This document shows positions 25,106 to 33,261 of a stretch of DNA of 44,236 nucleotides, piece by piece. Source of the stretch: Streptomyces sp. ISL-96 (GTDB lineage: Bacteria > Actinomycetota > Actinomycetes > Streptomycetales > Streptomycetaceae); contig NZ_JAGGPA010000051.1 of assembly GCF_018614035.1 (NCBI RefSeq), forward strand, positions 1 through 44,236. Direction: 5' to 3'. The notes below the pieces were generated by a model. The model was not told the origin of the DNA. It searched no databases and saw nothing but the letters and a program-made list of their open reading frames with translations. Every line of letters starts with the position of its first letter. Positions within the stretch are counted from its first letter, which is position 1. Made by a program: the position numbers and the translations under genes.

Positions 25106-27639
25106 GCGAGCACCTCCGGTGCGTCGGTGGCTGAGGCGGGGGCCGCCGCCGGGCCGATACGAACGACCTTTCCCGGCTGGGCACCGGTGTCCGCCGCGAC
25201 ACCGCCTCCCACGGAGTTCAGCGGGAGCCACACCACCCGGTCCGGCATCGGCGTCACCTCCAGCGGGAGCTGAACCGTGCCCGACGGGCCGGTGACCGCC
25301 AGCAGGTCGCCGTCCTTGACCCCTGTCCTCTCCGCCGTGGCGGCGGAGAGCCGGGCCACCGCCGCGTGGCGGGTGCCCGCCAGGGCCTCGTCGCCGTCCT
25401 GGAGGCGTCCCTGGTCGAGGAGGAGCCGGTGGCCGGCGAGGACGGCTTCGCCCTCGGCCGGTTCGGGCAGGGGGCGGGCGGACTCGGTGGTGTCCGCGGC
25501 GTGCTCGCCGCCCCATGCGCCGAGCCGGTCCATCTCGCGGCGTACGGCCCGTACATCAGGCAGCGCGAAATGGCTGTACTTGTCAGCGCCTCCGGCGCGG
25601 GCCAGTGCGTCCGCCAGCATGTGCAGGACGCGCGCGTCGTCGGGGGCGAGCGGGCGCGTCATCTGGTCCGGCTTGAGCGCCGCCTCGAACATCCGGGCCC
25701 TGCCCTCCCAGTTCAGGAAGGTGCCGGGCTTCTCGGCGACGGCGGCGACCGGAAGGACGACGTCCGCCCGGTCCGTCACCTCGCTGGGACGAAGCTCCAG
25801 GGAGACGATGAAACCGGCCTGATCGAGGGCTTCACGCGCGCGTACCGGGTCGGGAAGGTCCGCGACCTCCACGCCACCGACCAGCAGGGCGGCCAGTTCA
25901 CCGGTGGCCGCGGCCTCGATGATCTGGCCGGTGTCGCGCCCGTAACGGAGCGGCAGTTCGGCCACGCCCCAGACCGCCGCCACCTCGTCCCGCGCGCGCG
26001 GGTCGGTGGCCGGGCGGCCGCCGGGCAGCAGCGAGGGCAGCGCGCCCGCCTCGACGGCGCCGCGCTCACCTGCCCGGCGCGGGATCCACACCAGGGACGC
26101 ACCGGTCGCGGTGGCGGCCCGTACCGCCGCTGTGTACGCACCGGGCACGGCGGCCAGCCGCTCCCCGACGACGATCACGGCACCCTCGCCGCGCAGCGCT
26201 TCGGCGGCGGCGTTGCCGTCGGCGCCGAGCTCGGTGCGGCCGGCGATGGCGTCGAGCCACTCGGGTTCGGTGCCGGGCGCGGCGGGAAGCAGCGTGCCGC
26301 CCGCCTTCGTCAGGCCGCGGGTCTCGTGCGTCGCGACGGCGAAGGTGCGCTGGCCGTGCTTGCGATTGGCCTTGCGCAGCCGCAGGAAGACGCCGGGCGC
26401 CTCCTCCTCGGACTCGATGCCGACGAGCAGTACGGCGGGCGCCTTCTCCAGCGCCGTGTACGTCACGCCCGTACCGTCGAGATCACGTCCGCGCCCCGCG
26501 ACGCGGGAGGCCAGGAAGTCGGCCTCCTCGCTGCTGTGCACGCGCGCGCGGAAGTCGATGTCGTTCGTGTCCAGTGCGATACGGGCGAACTTGGCGTACG
26601 CGTACGCGTCTTCGACGGTGAGCCGGCCGCCGGTCAGGACACCGGCCCGACCGCGCGCCGCCGAAAGCCCCTTGGCCGCCACTTCCAGCGCCTCGGGCCA
26701 GCTCGCCGGCTCCAGTACGCCCGCCTCATTGCGTACGAGCGGAGTGGTGAGCCGGTCGGGACGCTGCGCGTAGCGGAAGCCGAAGCGCCCCTTGTCGCAG
26801 ATCCACTCCTCGTTGACCTCGGGGTCGTTGGCCGCCATACGCCGCATGACCTTGCCGCGCCGGTGATCCGTCCGGGTCGCGCAGCCGCCCGCGCAGTGCT
26901 CGCACACGGACGGCGACGACACGAGGTCGAAGGGGCGGGCCCGGAAGCGGTACGCCGCCGAAGTCAGCGCGCCCACCGGGCAGATCTGGATGGTGTTCCC
27001 GGAGAAGTACGACTCGAAGGGGTCGCCTTCACCCGTACCCACCTGCTGGAGCGCACCACGCTCCAGCAGCTCGATCATCGGGTCGCCCGCGACCTGGTTG
27101 GAGAAGCGGGTGCAGCGCGCGCACAGCACGCACCGCTCGCGGTCGAGCAGCACCTGCGGGGAGAGGGGGACCGGCTTCTCGAACGTCCGCTTCTTGCCCT
27201 CGAAGCGGGACTCCGCGTCGCCGTGCGACATGGCCTGGTTCTGGAGCGGGCACTCGCCGCCCTTGTCGCAGACCGGGCAGTCCAGCGGGTGGTTGATCAG
27301 CAGCAGTTCCATCACACCGCGCTGGGCCTTGTCGGCGACCGGCGAGGTGAGCTGGGACTTGACGACCATGCCGTCGGTGCAGGTGATCGTGCACGACGCC
27401 ATGGGCTTGCGCTGGCCCTCGACCTCGACGATGCACTGCCGGCAGGCGCCGGCCGGGTCGAGGAGGGGGTGGTCGCAGAAGCGCGGGATCTCGATGCCGA
27501 GCAGCTCGGCGGCCCGGATGACCAGCGTCCCCTTGGGGACGGAGATCTCGATGCCGTCGATCGTGAGCGAGACGAGATCCTCGGGCGGCGGGACCGCCGC
27601 CTCGCCGCCTCCGGAGGGAGCACTTGTCGTGACGGTCAT
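25102..27639 (-). CDS. nuoG: NADH-quinone oxidoreductase subunit G
   Basis: An 845-residue subunit of the Fe-S chain. The N-terminal ferredoxin domain has FCDHPLLDPAGACRQC plus a later Cys (N1b). HPLDCPVCDKGGECPLQ and CVLCARCTRF with CPVGA supply N5 and N4. VCEHCAGGC and a Cys 27 residues later complete an N7-type site, which only some bacteria keep. The rest is a molybdopterin-oxidoreductase-like domain, Ala/Gly-rich, without an obvious Mo ligand, as is usual for NuoG. The ATG overlaps the nuoF stop as ATGA and has a GGAGGT ribosome site. Confidence 0.96.
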   Translation of the reverse strand: MTVTTSAPSGGGEAAVPPPEDLVSLTIDGIEISVPKGTLVIRAAELLGIEIPRFCDHPLLDPAGACRQCIVEVEGQRKPMASCTITCTDGMVVKSQLTSPVADKAQRGVMELLLINHPLDCPVCDKGGECPLQNQAMSHGDAESRFEGKKRTFEKPVPLSPQVLLDRERCVLCARCTRFSNQVAGDPMIELLERGALQQVGTGEGDPFESYFSGNTIQICPVGALTSAAYRFRARPFDLVSSPSVCEHCAGGCATRTDHRRGKVMRRMAANDPEVNEEWICDKGRFGFRYAQRPDRLTTPLVRNEAGVLEPASWPEALEVAAKGLSAARGRAGVLTGGRLTVEDAYAYAKFARIALDTNDIDFRARVHSSEEADFLASRVAGRGRDLDGTGVTYTALEKAPAVLLVGIESEEEAPGVFLRLRKANRKHGQRTFAVATHETRGLTKAGGTLLPAAPGTEPEWLDAIAGRTELGADGNAAAEALRGEGAVIVVGERLAAVPGAYTAAVRAATATGASLVWIPRRAGERGAVEAGALPSLLPGGRPATDPRARDEVAAVWGVAELPLRYGRDTGQIIEAAATGELAALLVGGVEVADLPDPVRAREALDQAGFIVSLELRPSEVTDRADVVLPVAAVAEKPGTFLNWEGRARMFEAALKPDQMTRPLAPDDARVLHMLADALARAGGADKYSHFALPDVRAVRREMDRLGAWGGEHAADTTESARPLPEPAEGEAVLAGHRLLLDQGRLQDGDEALAGTRHAAVARLSAATAERTGVKDGDLLAVTGPSGTVQLPLEVTPMPDRVVWLPLNSVGGGVAADTGAQPGKVVRIGPAAAPASATDAPEVLA

Positions 27640-28994
27640 GCGTTCACCTCCGTGGGGTGGGCGGGCTTGTCGGCCCATACGGTCGACTTGGCCGGGTCGA
27701 AGGGGCAGCCCTTGCCGGTGATGTGCTGCTCGTACTCCGCGCGGAAGTACTTGAGCGAGGAGAAGATCGGGGACGCGGCGCCGTCGCCGAGCGCGCAGAA
27801 CGACTTGCCGTTGATGTTGTCGGCGATGTCGTTGAGCTTGTCGAGGTCGCTCATGTGGCCCTTGCCCGCCTCGATGTCGCGCAGCAGCTGCACGAGCCAG
27901 TACGTCCCTTCGCGGCAGGGCGTGCACTTGCCGCAGGACTCGTGGGCGTAGAACTCGGTCCAGCGGGTCACGGCCCGCACGACGCACGTCGTCTCGTCGA
28001 AGCACTGGAGCGCCTTGGTGCCGAGCATGGAGCCGGCGGCGCCGACACCCTCGTAGTCCAGCGGGACGTCGAGGTGCTCGTCGGTGAACATCGGGGTCGA
28101 AGAGCCGCCCGGCGTCCAGAACTTCAGCCGGTGTCCGGCGCGGATGCCGCCGCTCATGTCGAGCAGCTGGCGCAGCGTGATGCCGAGGGGGGCCTCGTAC
28201 TGGCCGGGGTTGGTGACGTGGCCGCTCAGCGAGTACAGCGTGAAGCCCGGGGACTTCTCGCTGCCCATCGAACGGAACCATTCCTTGCCCCTGTTGAGAA
28301 TCGCGGGAACGGACGCGATGGACTCGACGTTGTTAACAACAGTCGGACACGCGTAAAGACCCGCGACGGCAGGGAAGGGGGGACGGAGCCGGGGCTGGCC
28401 GCGCCGGCCTTCGAGCGAGTCGAGCAGCGCGGTCTCTTCACCGCAGATGTACGCGCCCGCACCCGCGTGCACGGTGAGTTCGAGGTCGAGACCGCTGCCG
28501 AGGATGTTCTCGCCCAGGAAGCCCGCCGCGTATGCCTCACGTACGGCCTCGTGCAGCCTGCGCAGTACGGGGACGACTTCGCCGCGCAGGTAGATGAAGG
28601 CGTGATTCGACCGGATCGCGTAACAGGCGATCACGATCCCCTCGATGAGGGAATGCGGGTTCGCGAAGAGGAGCGGGATGTCCTTGCAGGTCCCGGGCTC
28701 CGATTCGTCGGCGTTGACAACCAGATAGTGCGGCTTGCCATCGCCCTGCGGGATGAACTGCCACTTCATGCCGGTGGGGAAGCCGGCGCCGCCGCGCCCG
28801 CGCAGACCGGAGTCCTTGACGTACGCGATGAGGTCGTCCGGCGACATGGCGAGGGCCTTGCGCAGGCCTTCGTATCCCTCGTGCCGCCGGTACGTGTCCA
28901 GGGTCCAGGACTCGGGCTCGTCCCAGAACGCCGACAGGACGGGTGAGAGCAGCTTTTCAGGGCTGGTCTCGTTGATCTCGGCTGCCAAGGTCAT
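27636..28994 (-). CDS. nuoF: NADH-quinone oxidoreductase subunit F
   Basis: A 452-residue NADH-oxidising subunit holding FMN and cluster N3. GRGGAGFPTGMKW and AGAYICGEETALLDSLEG mark the NADH/FMN site. ESCGKCTPCREGTYW and a later Cys in FCALGDGA bind the [4Fe-4S] cluster. I start at the ATG at 28994, which overlaps the nuoE stop by one base (TGATG). Length agrees with the family. Confidence 0.97.
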   Translation of the reverse strand: MTLAAEINETSPEKLLSPVLSAFWDEPESWTLDTYRRHEGYEGLRKALAMSPDDLIAYVKDSGLRGRGGAGFPTGMKWQFIPQGDGKPHYLVVNADESEPGTCKDIPLLFANPHSLIEGIVIACYAIRSNHAFIYLRGEVVPVLRRLHEAVREAYAAGFLGENILGSGLDLELTVHAGAGAYICGEETALLDSLEGRRGQPRLRPPFPAVAGLYACPTVVNNVESIASVPAILNRGKEWFRSMGSEKSPGFTLYSLSGHVTNPGQYEAPLGITLRQLLDMSGGIRAGHRLKFWTPGGSSTPMFTDEHLDVPLDYEGVGAAGSMLGTKALQCFDETTCVVRAVTRWTEFYAHESCGKCTPCREGTYWLVQLLRDIEAGKGHMSDLDKLNDIADNINGKSFCALGDGAASPIFSSLKYFRAEYEQHITGKGCPFDPAKSTVWADKPAHPTEVNA

Positions 28995-29851
28995 CACTCC
29001 CCCTCCTCGGTTTCCGGTCCGGCCGGGTTCGCGGGGTCGGACGCCGAGGTCTGCTGCGGAGCGTCGTGCGAGCTGAGGTGCTCGGACGGCGAAGGATCGT
29101 GCGGGGGCCGGTCGTGCCCGCCCTTGTCCTGCTGCGCCTCCCCGCGCGGGTGGACCACGCGGTGCTGCGGAGCCTCGCCCTTGGCGAGCTTGAGGCCGAT
29201 GAGCGAGGCGGGTCCGGCGCCACCGGTCGCCTCGACGGCGCCGGGGCGCTCGTCGGGGAAGCCGGCCAGAATGCGGGCGGTCTCCTTGTACGTGCACAGG
29301 GGTGCGCCGCGGGTGGGCTGGACGGGCCGTCCGGCCCGCAGGTCGTCGACGAGGCGCTTGGCGGATTCGGGCGTCTGGTCGTCGAAGAACTCCCAGTTGA
29401 CCATCACCACGGGCGCGAAGTCGCAGGCCGCGTTGCACTCGATGTGTTCGAGGGTGACCTTGCCGTCCTCGGTCGTCTCGTTGTTGCCGACGCCGAGGTA
29501 CTGCTTGAGCTCGTCGAAGATGGCGTCGCCGCCCATCACCGCGCACAGCGTGTTGGTGCAGACGCCCACCTGGTAATCGCCGCTCGGCTTGCGCCGGTAC
29601 ATCGAGTAGAACGTCGACACCGCGGTGACCTCGGCGGTGGTCAGGCCGAGCGTTTCCGCGCAGAAACGGACGCCGGTTCGGGTGACATGGCCCTCTTCCG
29701 ACTGCACGAGGTGCAGCAGGGGCAGCAGCGCGGACCGGCTGTCGGGGTAGCGGGCGACCACCTCCTTCGCGTCCGCGTCGAGCCGGGCGCGTACGTCGGC
29801 CGGGTAGTCGGGGGCGGGGAGCTGCGGCATCCCCAAAGACACATCAGTCAC
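28994..29851 (-). CDS. nuoE: NADH-quinone oxidoreductase subunit E, with extended C-terminus
   Basis: A 285-residue subunit with a thioredoxin-like [2Fe-2S] domain (N1a). The ligands are Cys98, Cys103, Cys139 and Cys143, in VCTNTLC and ECNAAC. The GTG start at 29851 overlaps the nuoD stop as GTGA, with GGAGG nine bases upstream; the frame is open further but that part overlaps nuoD. After about residue 205 the protein runs into a hydrophilic, Pro/Ser/His/Asp-rich tail of about 80 residues not needed for the fold. E. coli NuoE is only 166 residues. The tail may be disordered. Confidence 0.95.
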   Translation of the reverse strand: MTDVSLGMPQLPAPDYPADVRARLDADAKEVVARYPDSRSALLPLLHLVQSEEGHVTRTGVRFCAETLGLTTAEVTAVSTFYSMYRRKPSGDYQVGVCTNTLCAVMGGDAIFDELKQYLGVGNNETTEDGKVTLEHIECNAACDFAPVVMVNWEFFDDQTPESAKRLVDDLRAGRPVQPTRGAPLCTYKETARILAGFPDERPGAVEATGGAGPASLIGLKLAKGEAPQHRVVHPRGEAQQDKGGHDRPPHDPSPSEHLSSHDAPQQTSASDPANPAGPETEEGE

Positions 29852-31173
29852 CGGTCGACGCCTCCCATCACGGGGTCGATGGATGCGACGGCGACGATGA
29901 CGTCGGCGAACATTCCGCCCTCGCACATCGCCGCCATGGCCTGCAGATTGGTGAAGGACGGGTCACGGAAGTGGACCCGGTAGGGGCGGGTGCCGCCGTC
30001 GGAGACCACGTGCACACCAAGCTCGCCCTTGGGCGACTCGATCGCCGTGTACGCCTGCCCGGCCGGCACCCGGAAGCCCTCGGTCACCAGCTTGAAGTGG
30101 TGGATCAGGGCCTCCATGGAGGTGCCCATGATCTTCTTGATGTGGTCGAGCGAGTTGCCGAGGCCGTCGGGACCGAGCGCGAGCTGCGCGGGCCAGGCGA
30201 TCTTCTTGTCGGCGACCATCACGGGGCCCGGCTCCCTGAGCCGGTCCAGGCACTGCTCCACGATGCGCAGCGACTGCCGCATCTCTTCGAGCCGGATCAG
30301 GAAGCGGCCGTAGGCGTCGCAGGTGTCGGCGGTCGGTACGTCGAAGTCGTACGTCTCGTAACCGCAGTAGGGGTCGGTCTTGCGCAGGTCGTGCGGCAGC
30401 CCGGCCGAGCGCAGGATCGGGCCGGTCGCGCCGAGCGCCATGCAGCCGGTGAGGTCGAGGTAGCCGACGTCCTGCATGCGGGCCTTGAAGACCGGGTTGC
30501 CGGTGGCGAGCTTGTCGTACTCCGGCAGGTTCTTCTTCATGGTCTTCACAAGCTCGCGCAGCTGGTCCATCGCGCCCGGGGGCAGGTCCTGGGCCAGTCC
30601 GCCGGGCCGGATGAACGCGTGGTTCATGCGCAGGCCGGTGATGAGCTCGAAGGCATCGAGAATCAGTTCACGATCGCGGAATCCGTAGATCATGATCGTC
30701 GTCGCGCCCAGCTCCATGCCGCCGGTGGCGATGGCCACCAGGTGGGAGGCGAGCCGGTTGAGCTCCATCAGCATCACGCGGGTGACCGTCGCCCGGTCCG
30801 GGATCCGCTCCTCGATGCCGAGCAGCTTCTCGACGCCCAGGCAGTACGCCGTCTCGTTGAAGAACGGCATGAGGTAATCCATGCGCGTGACGAAGGTCGT
30901 GCCCTGCGTCCAGTTCCGGAATTCGATGTTCTTCTCGATGCCGGTGTGCAGGTAGCCGATGCCGCAGCGGGCCTCGGTGACCGTCTCGCCGTCGATTTCG
31001 AGGATGAGCCGGAGCACGCCGTGCGTCGACGGGTGCTGCGGGCCCATGTTGACGACGATGCGCTCGTCGTCGGCCTTGGTGGCGGCCTGGACGACCTCGT
31101 CCCAGTCGCCGCCGGTGACCGTGTATACGGGACCTTCGGTGGTCTCACGTGCTGATGCGGGTGGGGTGGTCAC
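29848..31173 (-). CDS. nuoD: NADH-quinone oxidoreductase subunit D
   Basis: A 441-residue 49-kDa-type subunit that lines the quinone site. NMGPQHPSTHGVLRL contains the conserved His loop near the quinone headgroup, with GYLHTGIEKNIE and RMDYLMPFFNETAYC following, and a C-terminal GGVDR. It starts with GTG overlapping the nuoC stop as GTGA and a GGAGG ribosome site. No residues look missing. Confidence 0.97.
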   Translation of the reverse strand: MTTPPASARETTEGPVYTVTGGDWDEVVQAATKADDERIVVNMGPQHPSTHGVLRLILEIDGETVTEARCGIGYLHTGIEKNIEFRNWTQGTTFVTRMDYLMPFFNETAYCLGVEKLLGIEERIPDRATVTRVMLMELNRLASHLVAIATGGMELGATTIMIYGFRDRELILDAFELITGLRMNHAFIRPGGLAQDLPPGAMDQLRELVKTMKKNLPEYDKLATGNPVFKARMQDVGYLDLTGCMALGATGPILRSAGLPHDLRKTDPYCGYETYDFDVPTADTCDAYGRFLIRLEEMRQSLRIVEQCLDRLREPGPVMVADKKIAWPAQLALGPDGLGNSLDHIKKIMGTSMEALIHHFKLVTEGFRVPAGQAYTAIESPKGELGVHVVSDGGTRPYRVHFRDPSFTNLQAMAAMCEGGMFADVIVAVASIDPVMGGVDR

Positions 31174-31904
31174 GAGTACGACCTCCGCTGGTCCGGAGCC
31201 GGGATCTGGGCGCCCTTGTACTCGACGGGGATGCCGCCGAGGGGGTAGTCCTTGCGCTGCGGGAAGCCCTGCCAGTCGTCCGGCATCATGATCCGGGTGA
31301 GGGCGGGGTGCCCGTCGAAGACGAGGCCGAAGAAGTCGTACGTCTCACGCTCGTGCCAGTCGTTGGTCGGGTAGACCGTGACCAGCGAGGGGACGTGCGG
31401 GTCGCTGTCCGGGGCGCTCACTTCGAGGCGGATCAGCCGGCCGTGGGTGAGCGAGCGCAGGTGGTAGACGGCGTGCAGTTCGCGGCCCTTGTCTTCCGGG
31501 TAGTGGACGCCGCTCACGCCCGTGCAGAGCTCGAAGCGCAGGGCCGGGTCGTCGCGCAGTGTCCTGGCGACCTGCACCAGGTGCTCGCGGGCGATGTGGA
31601 AGGTGATCTCGCCGCGGTCGACGACCGTCTTCTCGATGGCGTTGTCCGGGAGGAGGTCCTGCTCCTCCAGGGCGCCTTCGAGCTCGTCCGCGACCTCGTC
31701 GAACCAGCCTCCGTACGGGCGGATCGCGGGCCCCGGCAGGCGTACGGAGCGTACGAGACCGCCGTAGCCGGAGGTGTCGCCGCCGTTCTTCGCGCCGAAC
31801 ATGCCGCGCTGGACGCGGATCTCTTCGCCGTGGTCACCGCGCTGGCCGGGCAGATTCTGCGCGCTGAGTTCCTTGTCGGGGTTCGGCTCGTTGATCTCGC
31901 TCAC
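31170..31904 (-). CDS. nuoC: NADH-quinone oxidoreductase subunit C
   Basis: A 244-residue 30-kDa-type peripheral subunit. The signature is ERETYDFFGLVFDGHPAL followed by RIMMPDDWQGFPQRKDYPLGG. The N-terminal 75 residues, containing RVQRGMFGAKNGGDTSG, extend beyond the compact family core. NuoC and NuoD are separate genes here, unlike the fused NuoCD of E. coli. The GTG start overlaps the nuoB stop. Confidence 0.97.
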   Translation of the reverse strand: MSEINEPNPDKELSAQNLPGQRGDHGEEIRVQRGMFGAKNGGDTSGYGGLVRSVRLPGPAIRPYGGWFDEVADELEGALEEQDLLPDNAIEKTVVDRGEITFHIAREHLVQVARTLRDDPALRFELCTGVSGVHYPEDKGRELHAVYHLRSLTHGRLIRLEVSAPDSDPHVPSLVTVYPTNDWHERETYDFFGLVFDGHPALTRIMMPDDWQGFPQRKDYPLGGIPVEYKGAQIPAPDQRRSYS

Positions 31905-32455
31905 CGGAGCAGCCCCTTCATCTCAATGGTGGGGAGCGCCTTCAAAGCCGCTTCCTCCGCCTCGCGGGCCGCCTCTTCCTGGTTCACGCCGAGCTTGGAG
32001 TTCTGAATCTTCTGGTGGAGCTTCAGAATCGCGTCGATCAGCATCTCGGGGCGAGGCGGGCAACCGGGCAAATAGATGTCAACAGGAACAATATGATCAA
32101 CACCCTGCACAATTGCGTAATTGTTGAACATTCCGCCTGAAGAGGCGCAAACACCCATGGAGATAACCCACTTGGGGTTCGGCATCTGGTCATAGACCTG
32201 CCGCAGCACCGGCGCCATCTTCTGGCTGACCCGGCCCGCCACGATCATGAGGTCGGCCTGCCGCGGCGAGCCGCGGAAGACCTCCATGCCGAAGCGAGCC
32301 AGGTCGTAACGGCCGGCACCCGTCGTCATCATCTCGATGGCGCAGCAGGCGAGGCCGAAGGTCGCGGGGAAGACGGAGGACTTCCGTACCCAGCCCGCGG
32401 CCTGTTCGACGGTGGTCAGCAGAAAGCCGCTGGGCAGCTTCTCTTCGAGTCCCAT
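31901..32455 (-). CDS. nuoB: NADH-quinone oxidoreductase subunit B
   Basis: A 184-residue subunit that carries the terminal [4Fe-4S] cluster N2. The four ligands are Cys37 and Cys38 (GLACCAIEM), Cys103 (MGVCASSGG) and Cys132 (LPGCPPRPE). ATG start with GGGGTCACC upstream; the gap to nuoA is only 18 bases. Length and motifs are typical. Confidence 0.98.
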   Translation of the reverse strand: MGLEEKLPSGFLLTTVEQAAGWVRKSSVFPATFGLACCAIEMMTTGAGRYDLARFGMEVFRGSPRQADLMIVAGRVSQKMAPVLRQVYDQMPNPKWVISMGVCASSGGMFNNYAIVQGVDHIVPVDIYLPGCPPRPEMLIDAILKLHQKIQNSKLGVNQEEAAREAEEAALKALPTIEMKGLLR

Positions 32456-32473
32456 TGGTGACCCCTCAGCCCC

Positions 32474-32833
32474 TCAGTCCCATTCCAGGCCGCCGCGCCG
32501 CCATACGTACGCGTAGGCAACGAAGACGGTGAGCACGAAGAGCAGCATCTCGACGAGCCCGAAAAGCCCCAGGGCGTCGAAGGAGACGGCCCAGGGATAG
32601 AGGAAGACGATCTCGATGTCGAAGACGATGAAGAGCATCGCCGTCAGGTAGTACTTGATGGGGAAGCGGCCGCCTCCGGCGGGCGTGGGTGTCGGCTCGA
32701 TGCCGCACTCGTACGCTTCAAGCTTTGCCCGGTTGTAGCGCTTTGGGCCGATAAGCGTGGCCATGACCACGGAGAAGATCGCAAACCCTGCCCCGAGTGC
32801 GCCGAGCACGAGGATGGGCGCGTACGCATTCAC
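32474..32833 (-). CDS. nuoA: NADH-quinone oxidoreductase subunit A
   Basis: A 119-residue three-helix subunit and the first gene of the operon. YECGIEPT lies in the loop that faces the quinone site, and IVFDIEIVFLYPWA carries the conserved membrane Asp/Glu pair. The GTG at 32833 has AAGGAG eight bases upstream. Confidence 0.97.
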   Translation of the reverse strand: MNAYAPILVLGALGAGFAIFSVVMATLIGPKRYNRAKLEAYECGIEPTPTPAGGGRFPIKYYLTAMLFIVFDIEIVFLYPWAVSFDALGLFGLVEMLLFVLTVFVAYAYVWRRGGLEWD

Positions 32834-32902
32834 GCTCCTCGCTCCTTCCAGTCGTCCTTGACCGTGGACCGCACCGGAGCTTGCGCTTCACGCCGCCTCC
32901 AC

Positions 32903-32923
32903 GATCTTCGCCACGCGAAGATC
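32903..32923 (-). promoter_or_regulatory. Perfect hairpin just upstream of nuoA
   Basis: GATCTTCGC and GCGAAGATC form a 9-bp perfect stem with a 3-base loop, 70-90 bases before the nuoA start and immediately downstream of the Rex-like site. Depending on the transcription start it is either a second operator or a stem-loop in the nuo 5' leader. Confidence 0.55.
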
Positions 32924-32930
32924 ATGTATA

Positions 32931-32946
32931 TGTGAGGCAGTTCACA
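32931..32946. promoter_or_regulatory. Rex operator-like site upstream of nuoA
   Basis: TGTGAGGCAGTTCACA keeps both outer arms of the streptomycete Rex consensus TGTGAACNNNTTCACA. It lies about 100 bases before nuoA, in the likely promoter zone. Rex senses the NADH/NAD+ ratio, and nuo is a reported Rex target in Streptomyces coelicolor, so the site fits both in sequence and in context. Confidence 0.7.
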
Positions 32947-32981
32947 AGCCCGGCTGCTTCGCATCCTATGCCTGCTGGTCT

Positions 32982-32995
32982 GTGATCTGCGACAC
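32982..32995. promoter_or_regulatory. Crp-like site
   Basis: GTGATCTGCGACAC agrees with the streptomycete Crp pattern GTG-N6-GNCAC. It is about 150 bases upstream of nuoA. The pattern is short and could occur by chance, or the site could be another variant Rex half-match. Confidence 0.35.
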
Positions 32996-33242
32996 GGGTT
33001 GCGACAACGTCTTTGTGATCTCCACCACCCGACGAACGATCATCAACTCGGGTGAGCGGTGATCTTCATACGCGAAGTGCACGAGTGACTACCAGACGTG
33101 ACAAGCGATGGTGTTACCGCTGGTCGCAAGGGGTGCGCGCTATCAAGCGTTGGCCCGTACAGGCAAATTGGCAATGGGCGGCCCTCGGGTGGTAAGAGAA
33201 CGCCGCCTCATCACTCCGGGGGAGCCTCGCGGACGAATGTGG

Positions 33243-33261
33243 ACGCGTGCACGCGTTCACG
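33243..33261. promoter_or_regulatory. Perfect palindrome overlapping a second Rex-like match
   Basis: ACGCGTGCACGCGT at 33243-33256 is a perfect 14-bp palindrome. The overlapping 33246-33261, CGTGCACGCGTTCACG, matches TGTGAACGCGTTCACA at 13 of 16 bases. It is about 290 bases before the NlpC/P60 start and 410 from nuoA. Confidence 0.35.

Noticed and set aside
25366..27951. 861-codon plus-strand frame opposite nuoG
   Set aside because: It is antisense to a well-supported Fe-S protein and shows no family features or ribosome site.
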